Assembly: GCA_016758965.1 (NCBI GenBank)
Contig: JAEPRB010000008.1
Coordinates: forward strand, 248,001 to 312,000
Reading direction: 5' to 3'
DNA length: 64,000 bases
Origin: Circinella minor
Lineage: Eukaryota; Mucoromycota; Mucoromycetes; Mucorales; Lichtheimiaceae
The translations under genes and the position numbers were made by a program. Positions 30,120-43,300 of the stretch are shown here, piece after piece. The notes under the pieces were generated by a model, which was not told where the DNA came from, ran no database searches, and was given only the letters and a program-made list of their open reading frames with translations. Within the stretch, counting starts at the first letter, position 1. Every line of letters begins with the position of its first letter.

Positions 30120-30442
30120 TGAGGTGTACGATAGAATAATAATTTAATTCGATAATAAAAAAGTAAATAAAGCGATGAGTCCTTTGAAACAGTGTTTATT
30201 CTTAAGAATAAGATAAAAGATTATTATTCTATGTACTAGTTGGTCTATTTATATGAATTGTTTATTATGATGAGTTATTTCTGGTATGTCATCTGAAGAA
30301 TGTACCTTAAAGGATTTTATCTTAATATATCTACATATGTTAACCTCTTATTCTCAAGAAGAACCTTTTACTGTAGCTCTATCAGGGGCAGACCCCTTTA
30401 GAATTTCCAATATTTTTACATTCTTAATTCCACGACACTATA
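30120..30442 (-). repeat. Solo-LTR-like repeat, copy 2 (inverted)
   Basis: About 323 bases, reverse orientation to copy 1 at 20301-20573. On the minus strand it runs TATAGTGTCGTGGAATTA through CAATTCATATAAATAGACC (TATA-like) and AATAAACACTGTTTC to ATCGTACACCTCA. It is about 50 bases longer than copy 1, mainly through an AT-rich insertion near its 3' end and an extra segment in the middle. No flanking 5-bp duplication is evident, so it may be old or rearranged. Confidence 0.6.
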
Positions 30443-32118
30443 CTGATTGATGAGCCTATCGTCGATAGTTTGTTTGAATACGTAGTTAAAATAAAACGAA
30501 GACTAATTTTAGACATTGAATTTTTTTGTAGAGCAAAAAATATCCATAGCAACCTTTCCATTGGTTTGTTTCTATGAATAAGCAATTCTAAAGTCTTATT
30601 ATTATAATATATGCTGATACTACTTTTTTATTTTATCCGCATTATAATATTTAAATCTAACAGTGTTTTTTTAAAAGGTTGTATTGTACTTTTTTCTGAT
30701 CACAATTTTGAGAGTGATTATAACTTCAGTGATTATTTGGTACTCTCTTAAAATTCAATTAATATTTCTTGACATTTTTATATAAAATACATATCGCGTA
30801 AATAAAATCCAAATCGAAAATACTTTTCAGCTGGGATGATAGCACATATTAGCTTTTAGAAATCTTCTCTGTATCTTTCATGTGTAATGATATATATATA
30901 TACATGTAATAAAATATTAATAGCATGTATGTTTTTTTTTTTTGCTTTGTATGTAGATATCCACTATCAAAGTTTAGAACCTATATAATTAATAATACGA
31001 CTAATATCATATTGTATTTATTTGATTAATAAATGTAAATAACAAATAATTCTCTTGAAATATTCTGATTTTGTGGAAAAAAAAAATCCCAGCAGCTTTT
31101 ACAAACCGTCTTTGTTATAAACAATAAACGAATTCTCGGAACAATAGAGTACCTTTCCTATCTTATTATATTTTCTCCGGGAACTGTATCTAATGTTCGG
31201 TTTTCAATACCCATCGTTTGTTTGTCATCTTTTTAAGTGTTGGTATAATGTAGCTTTTAAAATCCGAGTGGTTAATGAGTTGGCTTACTTATAAACTATT
31301 TTCTTTCACGTAATGGACTGTTTTATCAAATAGAAAACAAGTGGTATTATACATGAGTTTGTAAAATAATAATAATACTAGACATAGATGTTTAGTTAAA
31401 AGAAGAAGAAGGTACTATATAAAGAAAACACTAAAAACATATGTGATTATATTCAACTAATTATATTATATTTAATCATTGTGGACTTTACACACAAAAA
31501 ACCAAAATATCATCGCTGCCGTCAAACAACAGAAACCTCACTGTATACAAAAATGTGTTGAGTGATCTACATAGTAGGAATTCCAGAATGAATGTTCTTT
31601 TATTTATAAGCATCATTTAATAAAAAAGCCTCCAACTGTTTGTTTTGTATTTAAAACAGTACATATATTACTAAAGATTTCCATTACGTAGTAAAGAATA
31701 CTTTATAAGAACTTATATATAGAATCACCTTGAATGAGTGATTATTGGAATAACGTGATTATATCATGGTGTTCTCAATCCAATTTAATGTTATATATAT
31801 TTATCACTCTCAACATTGCTTCTTTTTTTTGTACAAGAGAAACAACTTAATCTTTTTTTTTTTTTCAATCTCGTCCTATTCTTGATTTTATCTTCTATGT
31901 GATGTTATTGTCATCGAATACAATGTATATATATATATATATATAAAGATGAAAAGTGCATATACGAATTATTGTATATGTAATTATATATGATGTAGAA
32001 TGAAAAACATAACAAAACAAAAAGGAATGGAGTGGGGAATATTTGTCTCTTCTTATTATATAATATATGTAATAAAGAAAGAAAGAAAGAAAGAAAGTAT
32101 AAGAATAATAATAATTCT
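30443..32118. other. Intergenic region, nothing recognised
   Basis: 1.7 kb of AT-rich DNA between the LTR-like copy and the VPS1 3' end. A GAAA microsatellite (32076-32097) and a TA run lie in the presumed VPS1 3' flank. No gene supported. Confidence 0.5.
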
Positions 32119-35100
32119 CTACACTGATCCAACAATTTCATCTGCCTTTTGCAATGCCTAAAAATTAATAATAATATGAATTAGATATAGTCAAGTAATT
32201 AAATTCAAAATAATATTTTACCTCTATCATCTTTTTGCATTCTTTTCGTCTTTGTTGAGTATATTCAGATTCTTGCAACAAATCATCTAATACATCAGCC
32301 TTATACAATTCTGCGAGTAATTCATGTTGAAGTCCTTCTTTAGCACGACTCACAAGGTTAAGCATAATGGCTTTTGGAACCATATCAATCATTGTACGCT
32401 TAACAATATTATAATAAGATTGAATCAAAAGTTCTATAAAATAAAATATTTTTTAATTAATATAAACATATAGCTTACAATTTTTTTTTTTTAAAAAAAA
32501 AAATTATAACAAAGTACTTACTGATAACTTCAACTTCCATAAATTCACGTTCTGACAAATTACCAGTAGCTTTAAGAGAGGATGGAGGCTAATTAAATAA
32601 TAATAATAATAATAATTGAATTTAGAAACATATATAACATACAGCAAATCTACCATATTTATACATACAGGTTCCATCATGTTATTTGTCTTTTTAGTTT
32701 TCTTTGGTCCAGAGAAGAAACTACCAAAGAATGAACCATTATCACCCTCTGTATTAGGCAAACTAGGATTATTTGTTTGAAGTGCTGCAAGTTGCTTATT
32801 GGTCTTTGAATGATCAGATGAATTATTGGGTGTTTGTTGCTGTTGTTGTTGTTGTTGTTTACCAGAAAGTTGATCATTCACAATAGCAATAGCTTGATGA
32901 CCATTTAAAAAGTCAGGATGTGCGGTATTGATATAACAAGCTTCCATACTAACAAAAAATAAATAAACATACGTTAAGTATATATAAAAGTCTATTAAAA
33001 TTAATATAATACTTACGAAACTAAATCAGAAACAAGTTTAGTGGATGGAATCAATGCTTTCTTAAGATAGACAAGCACAACTTGATAAAATTTGTCCTTT
33101 AAAGTTGGGAAGCGTTTAAAGAACTATATAGATATATATATATAGGATAGTATTCAATTGATTTATAGTTAATCACTTCATTTTATTCCATCTCTCTCTC
33201 TCATTATCATCAGTATTTATTCAATTCCAAAAGAAAAAAAAAAGTAGAGTTACCTGTTTGTTAAGTAATTGTCCCAAAATTCTCACAAGTTCATCATACA
33301 CCATATTAATACATTTAACACTGGGATCTTCAAGACGTTTAATTTGTTGTTTGATAATAACTTCGAATGCAGTTGTTGCCACAAACAAAGCAGGTGAAGA
33401 ACCCTAAATTAAGATAATTAGAATCTTTATTTCCTCTCCCCCCCTTTTCACCTTCCATTTATTCCCTTGTAATACATTTATCATTTTACTTACCGAAGAA
33501 TTATAAATGTATGTACGAATATCAGCATCTTTAATAGTATCCAATGGATCAATACCCTTGACACCATTTGCATACAATTCATGAAAGACAAAACTGATAC
33601 GAGCACCACCAGATAATTCAAAACTGGATAAATCATTTGAGTTACCATCGATAATAGTACGAAATTCAGTACAAAATTCAGTAATAATGTTAAGAACTAA
33701 ATTAGCTTGATGAGATGAACCATCACCAAGAGGATCACCTAATTGAGCAAGTTCGGCTTGATATTTACTCAAAGCAGCTTGAATTTTGGCTTTAATTTCT
33801 GGTAATGTATTACGAATGTGGTGCATCAAAATCTAATATAAATGATTGGTTTTGTTGTATGAAAAAAAAATTGAGTATTGATAGTGTGTCATGTTTTTTT
33901 TTTTTGTTTCTTACCATATTTAATTTACGTGCCAAGAAGGGAGTACCACAATATTGAGCTTTGCTACGGTAGGATGGATGATTTTCAAAATAATCACGTT
34001 CATTATCCAATGCTTTAGTAATTGATTTTTTAGATTCAATATCTCGTTGACCACGATTAACAACAGGTACATATCCTATAATAAAATTTTTCATTTAATA
34101 TTTATCTCTTTTGACTTGGGCATATATATATATATATATATTTCCTTACCAAGACGAAGTGGAATCACACGACCTGCCAAGATATCAATAACATCCGTTC
34201 CTTGATCCATAAGATCAATTTTTGTTAATACACCAATAGTACGAAGACCTTCAGGATCTACTTCACGAGCAAGTTTCAAACCATCAGAATTGGCAAGATC
34301 ACTATTTGCAGCAGTAACAGCTAAAATAATAGCATTAGGTTTGGTAATATACTTTAAAATCATGTCTTTAATTTGTTTTTCAATATCTTTGGGTTGATCT
34401 CCAACAGGAACCTATATACACCCATTTTTAAAATGATTTCACATGAGTCAATAATAATAATAAAAAAGATATTATAAACCTTTTTTTTTCTTTTTTTTTT
34501 TTTACCTTTGTCAAACCAGGCAAATCAATTAATGTTAAAGTTAAAACGTTAGGTGAAAAGATTCTCAAGTTAATAGGTTGAGGTGAAATACCTATCCAAA
34601 AAAAAAAAAAATAACTATGATTTAATAACCTCCCTTTTCTCTCTTTTTCTATTTGAAAAATAAAATAAAAAAAAAAGACTTTTTTTTTTTTTTACGCTTC
34701 TTTACCCAAGTTTTTGCCTGTCTTGAGTTCAGTATCTTTAACAATTTCATCTCTAATTTTGTCAAAGTTAAAAAACTTTTGACCAGGTAAATGAAGAAAC
34801 TCTCCCCATTCATCCGGGTTTTCTTCAGCATCCGTGCCAGAAGGTTTTTCATTTGTCTTTTCTCCTGATGCTGGTCGATTAATAAGTTGTAATACCTATT
34901 CAATTTTGTTTTATCAAAGTTATCATAAGAAAACCTTATTATGTTTATAACAAGAATACTATCTTTTTATTTTAAATCCAATATATCTAAATAAATAAAA
35001 AAGAGAGGGAGAAACGAAAAAGATTGGACACTATATTTACCAAAGGACGACGAGTAACAATACCAGTACCACGAGGAAGGAAATCTCGTCCAACAATGTT

Positions 35101-35366
35101 TTCTAAAACTGAACTTTTACCACTTGATTGAGACCCAATAACTGAAATTTGTGGTAAATCGACGGGATTATGTACACCCACTGTCGAGAACGCATCCTGT
35201 AACTTGTTCACTAAAGTAAATAAACACCGCGTAAATATATATATTAATGGTTAAAAGTTCAATTATAACTTTTTTTTTCTTTTCATCCTTTTTCGAGATT
35301 TAATAAATGAAAGTATATAAAATATAATAATAATATTTTACCTGTCTTAATCAGATGGGTATCCAT
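32119..35366 (-). CDS. vps1: VPS1-type dynamin GTPase
   Basis: Thirteen exons: 35342-35366, 35041-35210, 34706-34895, 34506-34591, 34150-34411, 33915-34075, 33494-33832, 33254-33403, 33017-33123, 32669-32948, 32522-32588, 32222-32433, 32119-32157; 695 residues (yeast Vps1 is 704). Vps1 is a self-assembling GTPase acting in Golgi-to-vacuole sorting, endosomal scission and peroxisome fission. The GTPase domain shows G1 [10 protein letters not shown], the [18 protein letters not shown] switch I, G3 DLPG and G4 TKID. The stalk follows ([17 protein letters not shown]..). The GED is at the C-terminus ([20 protein letters not shown]..). There is no PH or proline-rich domain, as for VPS1/DNM1. The variable insert between stalk and GED contains poly-Gln and [11 protein letters not shown], a VPS1-like feature. 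Divergent from cullin-4. Confidence 0.95.
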
Positions 35367-36066
35367 AGTTTATACGAAAATAATAATAATAATAATAATA
35401 ATAAAAGCTTGTTGGATAGAGGGAGAGAGAGAGAGAGAGAGAGGAGTGGGGGAGGAACGAACGGAATATAAAGAGCCAAGAGTAAAGTTTCGTATGCTTC
35501 TTTGAAAAGGCACAGTAAAGTTGGGTTTCTTTTTTCAACCCCGCGAAAATCTGACATGAAACTTTTTTTGCTTTGTATGTCATTTGCCAAGTCTGTGTGT
35601 GTGTGGAGGGGGGGGAGGATGGAGGGGGGGAGAGAAAGGGCCAAGAGAAGTTACAAAAAGGCCTTTTCTTTTGATTAATTAGAAGAATATATGCTTTAAA
35701 AATATTCAAGCAAAGATTCTCTTCTTCATGATATATTATTAATCGACTTTGACATTTTTTTTTTTAAAAAAGGTGAACATATATTATTACATTTATAGGA
35801 TATGATGAATAATAAATGTTATTTTATATTTCATATAAAACTATATGTTTGAATAAAAATAAATAGTACTTTTTAAATAAGGCTTGACCCTTATCAATGA
35901 ATAAACTATACTTATTATAAAGTATATAAACGAATTCTTAAATAGTCGCAAAAAAAAAGTCTGGGAAGCGCCATGCATTAAAAAAAACTGGGAAAAAAAA
36001 AGAGGGGCATGAAAATAACTTTACCAACTTCATTTTTTTTTTTTTTTGTTCAGCTTAAATAATAAA
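35367..36066. promoter_or_regulatory. Divergent upstream region of VPS1 and CUL4
   Basis: 700 bases with both promoters. Next to VPS1 are a TAA/TTA microsatellite (35379-35404), a GAGA tract (35421-35441) and a G-rich purine block with GGGGGGG (35606-35630); such purine tracts often mark fungal promoters. A T15 run lies at 36033-36047, just before the CUL4 start. Confidence 0.45.
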
Positions 36067-39000
36067 ATGGATTACGAGTACGATAATATTGAAGCACCCA
36101 ATACGAAACGAATGCGTCTTGATGATGATAATAATAATAAAGAAGATTTAGGAACTCGTCCATTTAGTTCTTTTCTTTCTAGTTCATTTCGACGATCTAA
36201 AAAACATCCAGTATTATCTGATAAGAAATTGATCGTTTATAACTTGAAAGGTTTACTTTACTTATACCAACTATACTACCTAAATATTAGACTTGAATCT
36301 AAAGAAATGTTTTATTGATTTATATATATATATTCTAGTGGAACGACCACCGTTACCTGAAGGTTTTGAACAAGATGCTTGGAAAAAATTAAAACAGGCC
36401 ATTCACGCGATTCAAAATCATACACAACCTATTGAAAGTCTTGAAGTTCTTTATCAGGTATTATAATTAAATGTGTTTCTTTACTTAAAAAAAAAACGCG
36501 TTTATCTTTTGTTTTTTATACTATAACTTTTTTTTTTTTTTTTTAGTTATGTGAAAACCTTTGTCAATATAATCTTGGTGAAAAATTATGTGATCAATTA
36601 AATATCGAATGTAAAAATTATATTAAACAAGAATTTGAAAGACTTGAAAAGTAAAGTGTTATTATTATTATTATTATCATTTTTATTTATCTATCACAAA
36701 ATATACTAAATGATTTATTCTTTTATAGTTATGATGTAGAAAATGGAAGAGCTTATTTAAAAGAAGTCAATAATTGGTGGACAACTTACTGTGATCAATT
36801 GGTATGTTTATTTTTATATCCATGAAAAAAAAGTTTAATTTGATTCTAATTATTATTATTATTCATTAGTCACAAATTCGTGGTATCTTTTTATATCTTG
36901 ATCGTACCACTGCTGCATCTTTATATGGTTCATTATGGTATATATCTATTTGATGAATATATACTATATATATATTCTTGAAAACTCATTCTATTCTTAT
37001 TTTATTAGGAATTTGGGAATGATATTATTTGGAGATGTATATCAATCATGTGAAAAAGTTAAAGAAAAAGTGATTGAAAATGCATTAATTCTTGTTCAAT
37101 GTGAAAGGTGAGAAAGAGAGAGAGACTAGATAATGGAAAGAGTAACCCCTTTAATATATAAATTTTATTTTTATTTTAGAGATAATGAAAATGCTGATCC
37201 TGCATTATTACAATCTATGTTACATATGTTAATTGATTTAAAACGTTATCATAAAGATTTCGAACCACGACTCTTGGAAGAATCTAAAAAATATTATGAT
37301 ATGGAAGCTGATCGTCTTATTCAAGAAATGGATATGTCAAAATATTTAAAACATGTTGCTTATCGAATTCATCAAGAAGTTCAACATGTTAATACAAAAA
37401 AATTATTTGATAAATCTACTAAAGTTCCATTAGGTTCTATTGTTGAACATCAACTTTTGACTAAGCGTATTGATACTATCTTGAATAAGTGTAAGTAACT
37501 CAACCCCTCCCCCCCTCTTTTTTTTTTTTAATTTAAATGTTAAAAAAACGTAATAGTTAATTATATTATATTATATTGATATAGGTTTTAGTATGTTTAT
37601 GCAAAATAATCGTGAAGAAGATCTTTCATTATTATATCGATTATTACGAAAAGTGAATTGTTTGGATAGTTGTGTTAAATTTTTTGGTGATTATGTTAAG
37701 GTAAAAAAAAAAAAAGACTTGATTAAAGTATTATATATATATATATATAGTTTATCTAACTATTAATTTTTAATAATAATAATAATATAGAAAGAAGGTG
37801 TATCTATACTTAAGAAACGAAATATGGCTGATAAAGATATTGTCCCATTGATTCTGGCTTTTAAAAGAAAAACAGATATTATTTTACATCATAGTTTTGA
37901 AAAAGATGAACGATTTTATGATGCTCGTAAACAAGGATTTCGATATTTTATTAATTTACGAGAACATCGTACTGCAAGATTGTTATCAGCTTATACTGAT
38001 TATTTGATGCGTAATTCGGATAAGGTAAATAGTTAACTAGATTGAAAGAAAAAATAAATAAATGAAATTGAATTTTTTTATGTTTTTTTTTTAGTCAGAC
38101 GATAAGTTAGAAAAAGGTCTTGATCAAGCCATGGGGATATTTAGGTATATATATATATATATATATATTAAAAGATATAATATATTATATATTCATATAT
38201 ATTAACTTGATATATTATTAAATAGATTCTTACAGGGTAAAGATTTCTTTCAAGCACTTTATAAAAGAGATCTTTCCAAACGTTTACTACTTGAAGTAAA
38301 AAGTCGTAATGCTGAAAAGAGCATGTTATCAAAACTTCGAAAAGGTAATAATAATTTGTAATATGTGTATTGTTTTTTTTTTTTTTACAATTATCTAATA
38401 TAAACTATGTAATTTATATAGAATGTGGATTAGCATATACTAGTAAACTTGAAGGCATGTTACGAGATATTAAATACTCTTCGGATTTACTTAATGAGTT
38501 TAAGGTTAGAATATATTTTGTTTACTTATTAACAAAGTGTTAATTGATATTTAATTTTATATATATATATATATATATATGTATATGTAATATATTAGAC
38601 TACTCCAGGATATACTGAAACATATTTATCATTTGCTTTCAAAGTTAACTTATTAACTTATGGTTTCTGGCCTTCCTATACACCTATTCATATCAATTTA
38701 CCTACAGAGGTAAATACTAATACTATATAATGTTTTATTTTTGTATGTCATATATATATTAATATTACTCTATTTTATACAATAGTTTAATGATATTCAA
38801 ACAAAATATCAAGAATTTTATAATGCAAAATATTCAGGACGTCGACTTACATGGCAAAATTCACTTGGTTTATGCGATGTTACCGCAAATTATCCATTGG
38901 TATGATTATCATTTTGAATGGAAATATTGGAGATGAAATATCAAATAATAATAATAATAATAATTAAAAAAAAAAATAGGGATCTCAAGAATTAACATTA

Positions 39001-39787
39001 ACATTAATACAAACGGTTGTATTACTTTTATTTAATAATGAATCAAAATTATCTTTATCTTTTGGTGAAATATTACAAGCAACAAACCTTGGTAAGTAAA
39101 AATGGATATATATATATATATATATATTTATAATTCATTAATATCATTATTATTATTAGATGAACTAGAATTACGACGAACATTAAAATCATTAGCATGT
39201 GGAGAGCATAAATTAATAGTAAAAAGTCCAGAAGGTGAAAGTGTAGATGATACGGATATTTTTACATATAATGAAAGTTTTACTAGTTCATTACAACGTG
39301 TAAAAATGAACACTGATAAATTAAAGGAAGTCATAGAAAGTAATACAACTGTATCAAGAACAGTATTAATATCTCGAGAGCAACAGGTAACATATATATA
39401 TATATCCATGATTTGTAGATTGGGAAAACAAATTCATTTTTAATTTATTTGTAGGTGGATGCTGCTATTGTAAGAATAATGAAATCTAAAAGACAATTAA
39501 GTCATGGTGCATTATTGGGAGAAGTAGTTCGACAAATACAATTTCCTGCAACGGTAAGAAATTAAAAGAATACATCTCATTTAATTACATTTAAACTAAT
39601 ACATTTCCTTCTCTACCTTTCAAAAAAAAAAAAAAGGCACAAGATGTAAAAAAACGTGTTGAATTGTTAATTGAAAAGTAAGTATAGATAAAACTAGGTA
39701 ATATGTTTGATATCTAATAAAATTAAATTATTTACTAGGGAATACTTGGAAAGAACAGAAGGTGATGGTTATCAATATCTTGAATAA
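36067..39787 (+). CDS. cul4: Cullin-4
   Basis: Nineteen exons: 36067-36250, 36339-36457, 36547-36650, 36729-36801, 36870-36937, 37009-37107, 37180-37490, 37585-37700, 37791-38024, 38095-38144, 38226-38344, 38422-38504, 38599-38709, 38786-38899, 38980-39091, 39160-39386, 39455-39553, 39637-39677, 39739-39787; 770 residues. CUL4 scaffolds DDB1-based CRL4 ubiquitin ligases in replication control and DNA repair. The N-terminus has KRMRLD and the CUL4-type phrase LIVYNLKVERPPLPEGFEQ. Cullin repeats follow, then the cullin-homology domain (KDFFQALYKRDLSKRLL). The C-terminal winged helix has the neddylation lysine in AIVRIMKSKRQLSHGALL, ending in YLERTEGDGYQYLE. The ATG at 36067 is the first in frame. 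Intron 1 begins with GTTTAC rather than GTAAGT. Confidence 0.93.
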
Positions 39788-40073
39788 AATGGACCTTTTT
39801 TTTTTAATTAAAGAAAGATTTATTATATAATCAGTTATATACAAATCTATGCTTTTTCATTGTTCCTGAAATTATTATTAAATGATTGACTATTATTTGT
39901 TATGCATAAAAACCATGTATGACAAAAATGCACAGACTAAGGGTGGTTTTTTTTTTCAGCAGAGTTATTGGGGGGGGGGGTATTTAAAAAAAATTCAGGA
40001 GTTTCAGTTTAACTACTACTATTATTCTTATCTTTTCATATATTTATATTATACCCATCTATTTTGTACATTA

Positions 40074-42554
40074 ATGACCAAAATATCTCTTGAATCGATT
40101 GATCCAATATTTTCTGATCTTAACCAATGTTTAACAGCATTAACCAATAAAAAATACCCAGAAGTTATTGAATCGTCTACACGTGGATTCAACCGGCTCA
40201 TGCGTATTCATGCCCTTGCATTTCTCCATTCTCGATCCGTTGCCTATGAGAATCAAGGGTTATTAACACGTGCACTTGAAGACGCTGAACGAATGATACA
40301 ATATGTTCCTGATACAGCCAGTGGATATTTACGTGCGGGTCTAGTGTATATGGCTCATGGAAAACCAAAAGAAGCTTTGAAAATATACAATCAAGGAATC
40401 AAAGAAGCTAATCCTGATAAATATAAAGATGAATGCAAACGATTACATATTGAAAAAGAAAAGGCTATTCAACGATCCAATCAATGTGTTGATATTGTTG
40501 CTCATTTACCACAAGAACTACTTGGTAAAATCTTGAATCATTTGGATTCACGTCGTATATGGGTATGTTTAAAAGTATCAAAAATTTGGTGTGATAAAGT
40601 ATCACGCTATGGAACATTATGGTGGAATTCAGTAGTAATCAAACAGACCGAGGATGATGAAATGGATCAAGCAATATGTGATGCATTACCATTAGTCAAG
40701 AATTATGTTCTTGATTTAAAGTTTTTTAATACATGGTCAATGACTTTGAATTCAAGATATCTTGATTATTTAAAAAATGGTGTATTTGAAAATATGAAGA
40801 CTCTAACACTTCAAGGTTTCTAATTTTTAAAAAGAGGAGAAATGAGGAAAGGAGAGGTTGGGGAGGGGGATTTTCTTTTCTTTTTCACTAAAAGATTGTT
40901 TCTTTTTTTTTTAAACCCCCCCCCTCTAGGAACATCTATTTTTGAAAATATGACATCAGAAGAACTTTGTATTGGACTTTGGCAAATGCGACGTACATTA
41001 ACAGCATTAACGATTGATTATGAAGATGGCAATACAGTATCATCATTATTAGCAGTGCTTTCTGTCTGTCCTGGTATTGATTCTTTACATTATACATGTC
41101 ATGATAGCCTAACCTTTGAAGGTCATAAAAAAAAATTGGGATCTCGTGTATTATGTAAACGACTTACTACCTTACGACTTTATTATGGCAGTAGTACAAT
41201 TTATGATCTTTATAAATATCTTGCACTTTGTCCAAATATACACTCTTTAACACTTCAAAGTGCCAGTTGTGTATCTTTTGGTCATGATAGCAACAAATCA
41301 ATTACAGATATTTGTTCCAAATTAAAAATGCTCAGTCTTAATGCTTTCTTTGAAGATACTATTCCTTTTATTTCATCAAATACTTTAAAAGACGAAAAAA
41401 AAGACGATTTTGTTACGATAACTACGACAGCAACAGAAGAAGAACAAGAACAAGGACCAGGTATTCAATCTATTCAAGTTCGATTCGATGAACATTTTCG
41501 CTTTGATGATGTAGCAGGATTAATTGAAAATCAAGCTCATTCATTACGCGAACTATCCATTTCGTTTGCACAACCAGATGATCCCCATCGAATTACTTTT
41601 CCACTTCGGGTCATTAAAAGATATAATGTATTGACAAAATTTCAATTCGTTTGTGAAGATAATATACCTTATGTTCCTATCTTCCGTCCTGCCGTGAATG
41701 GGAATAATCGAATGTTTCCCGCTACATCATCAATACCATCAGCAACGTCCGTCAAAAGTTCTGTCGAACATTTCGTAGCCAACATTATTAGTCACAGTAC
41801 TCTACTTAAAGACATTATACTCAAAAACATGAAAGCACCTACCAATTCAGCACTTTTTGGTAATAGAAATGGAAACAGTAGTGTGAGCATGTTGAACAAC
41901 CCTAATGTTCTAAGTGCATTAAATATAGCAGCAAGAAGACGTCAACTTGAAACATTAACTCTTAGTTCAGTCTATTTTAGCAACAATATACCTAACAATA
42001 ATCAACAACAGGGAGGTGGCATTGGTGCTTTTTTTACAGAAGCATGTCAAAGTTTACAAAAATTAACTATTCAACAATGTAATTTATTAACAGACAATAC
42101 ATTATTAACTTTGGCACGAGCAACATCAACTATTGAACAATTGAATATTATTGGATGTCAAGAAATAACAAAAGATGGATTAAGAAATTTTTTAAAAGAA
42201 TTGGCAACAGTTGAACAACAACACAGTGAACAACAACAGCAACAACAAGTGTCTTCATATCCATTAAAAGAAATTGGATTTAATACATTATCAAATTTAT
42301 CAATAACAGATGAAGTCTTACAATATGTTACAAATATTAAAAGTCTTCAAAAAATTCGAATTACTAAATGTAGTTCAATTACTGTGAATGGTATCAAGGA
42401 TTTAATTAAAAAAGCTGCAACATTAAATTTTATAAATACTATTGAAATACGACAATGTGATTCAGTTTTATTACTGGCTGTAAGTAACCCCAATTGGAAA
42501 CAAGAATTTGAAAAAGTAAATAGTAATAAGATTAAATTATCAATTCTATTGTAA
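40074..42554 (+). CDS. dia2-like: TPR-F-box-LRR protein, DIA2/Pof3-like
   Basis: Two exons, 40074-40815 and 40930-42554; 788 residues. Dia2 (budding yeast) and Pof3 (fission yeast) are F-box subunits of SCF ligases that act at replication forks, including ubiquitination that unloads the CMG helicase. The order here is the same: TPR repeats (residues ~8-125, e.g. ALEDAERMIQYVPDTASGYL and GKPKEALKIYNQGIKEA), F-box (IVAHLPQELLGKILNHL to about 190) and a long leucine-rich region with LRR-type LQKLTIQQCNLLTDNTLLTL and IEQLNIIGCQEITKDGLRNF. It is longer than the yeast proteins, partly through Gln-rich insertions. The chosen ATG gives MTKISLES; the longer upstream frame is low complexity. The intron uses a GTTTCT donor. 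It lies 286 bases after CUL4 on the same strand. Confidence 0.82.
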
Positions 42555-43152
42555 TAAATATAATGATTACTCTATTCTAAGTTTTTGTTTCATCATATCA
42601 GTGAATTAGAAAAATATTATTAGATAATTTTAGTATACCTGCATCTTTGATTATCATTGTTATTATAATTATTATTGTGCTATCACTACATATATACCCC
42701 ACTCATTATTAATAATTGGAATAGATGGAAAGCCGTCTAGATAAAAAAAAAGGACACCAAAATATAATATTTTGAACGAGTAAAGAAATTTCTTATTTTT
42801 GTTTTAGTGTTTTTTTTAAACTCTATATGTAAATATATATCAACCATTCCAATTTTTTTTTTTTGATTTGTTTGTGTGTTATTATTTAACTAATAATAAT
42901 AATAATAATAATGGTTTATGAATTATCTAAAAGGAGTTCAGAATGTCAGTAGAACCCAAGCAACTTGTCCTAATCGGACCTCGAGTTATTAAAAAAAAAA
43001 GAGTCTTCATTTTACATTTCCTTATTATCGTTAAAGAAAAATAAAATAAAAAATAAAATGATAATAATAAAAAAATAATAATAATAGTAGTAGTAATAAT
43101 AAAGAGTGCGTATATAAAAAGGGGGATGAATGAATTGATGAATAATACTCTT

Positions 43153-43184
<32 letters not shown>

Positions 43185-43300
43185 TAAATATATGATAAAT
43201 ATATTTAATTTTTCGTTAAAGTTGTTTATGTTGTGTGTGTCATCGTGTATGAAATGTGCAAATATGGCGATTTTCTTTTTTCTTTTTTAAAAAAAAGGTT
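42555..43300. other. Intergenic region with microsatellites
   Basis: Convergent spacer between the F-box and OSBP genes. It contains TAA/ATA repeats (42890-42912, 43059-43103) and a T22 run near 43155. No gene seen. Confidence 0.6.

Noticed and set aside
36046..36066. Earlier start for CUL4 (FSLNNK)
   Set aside because: The first codon there is TTG, not ATG.
39882..40073. Upstream extension of the F-box protein
   Set aside because: The extra 64 codons are Tyr/Phe/Gly low complexity from a G-run and AT-rich leader; the TPR domain begins just after the ATG at 40074.
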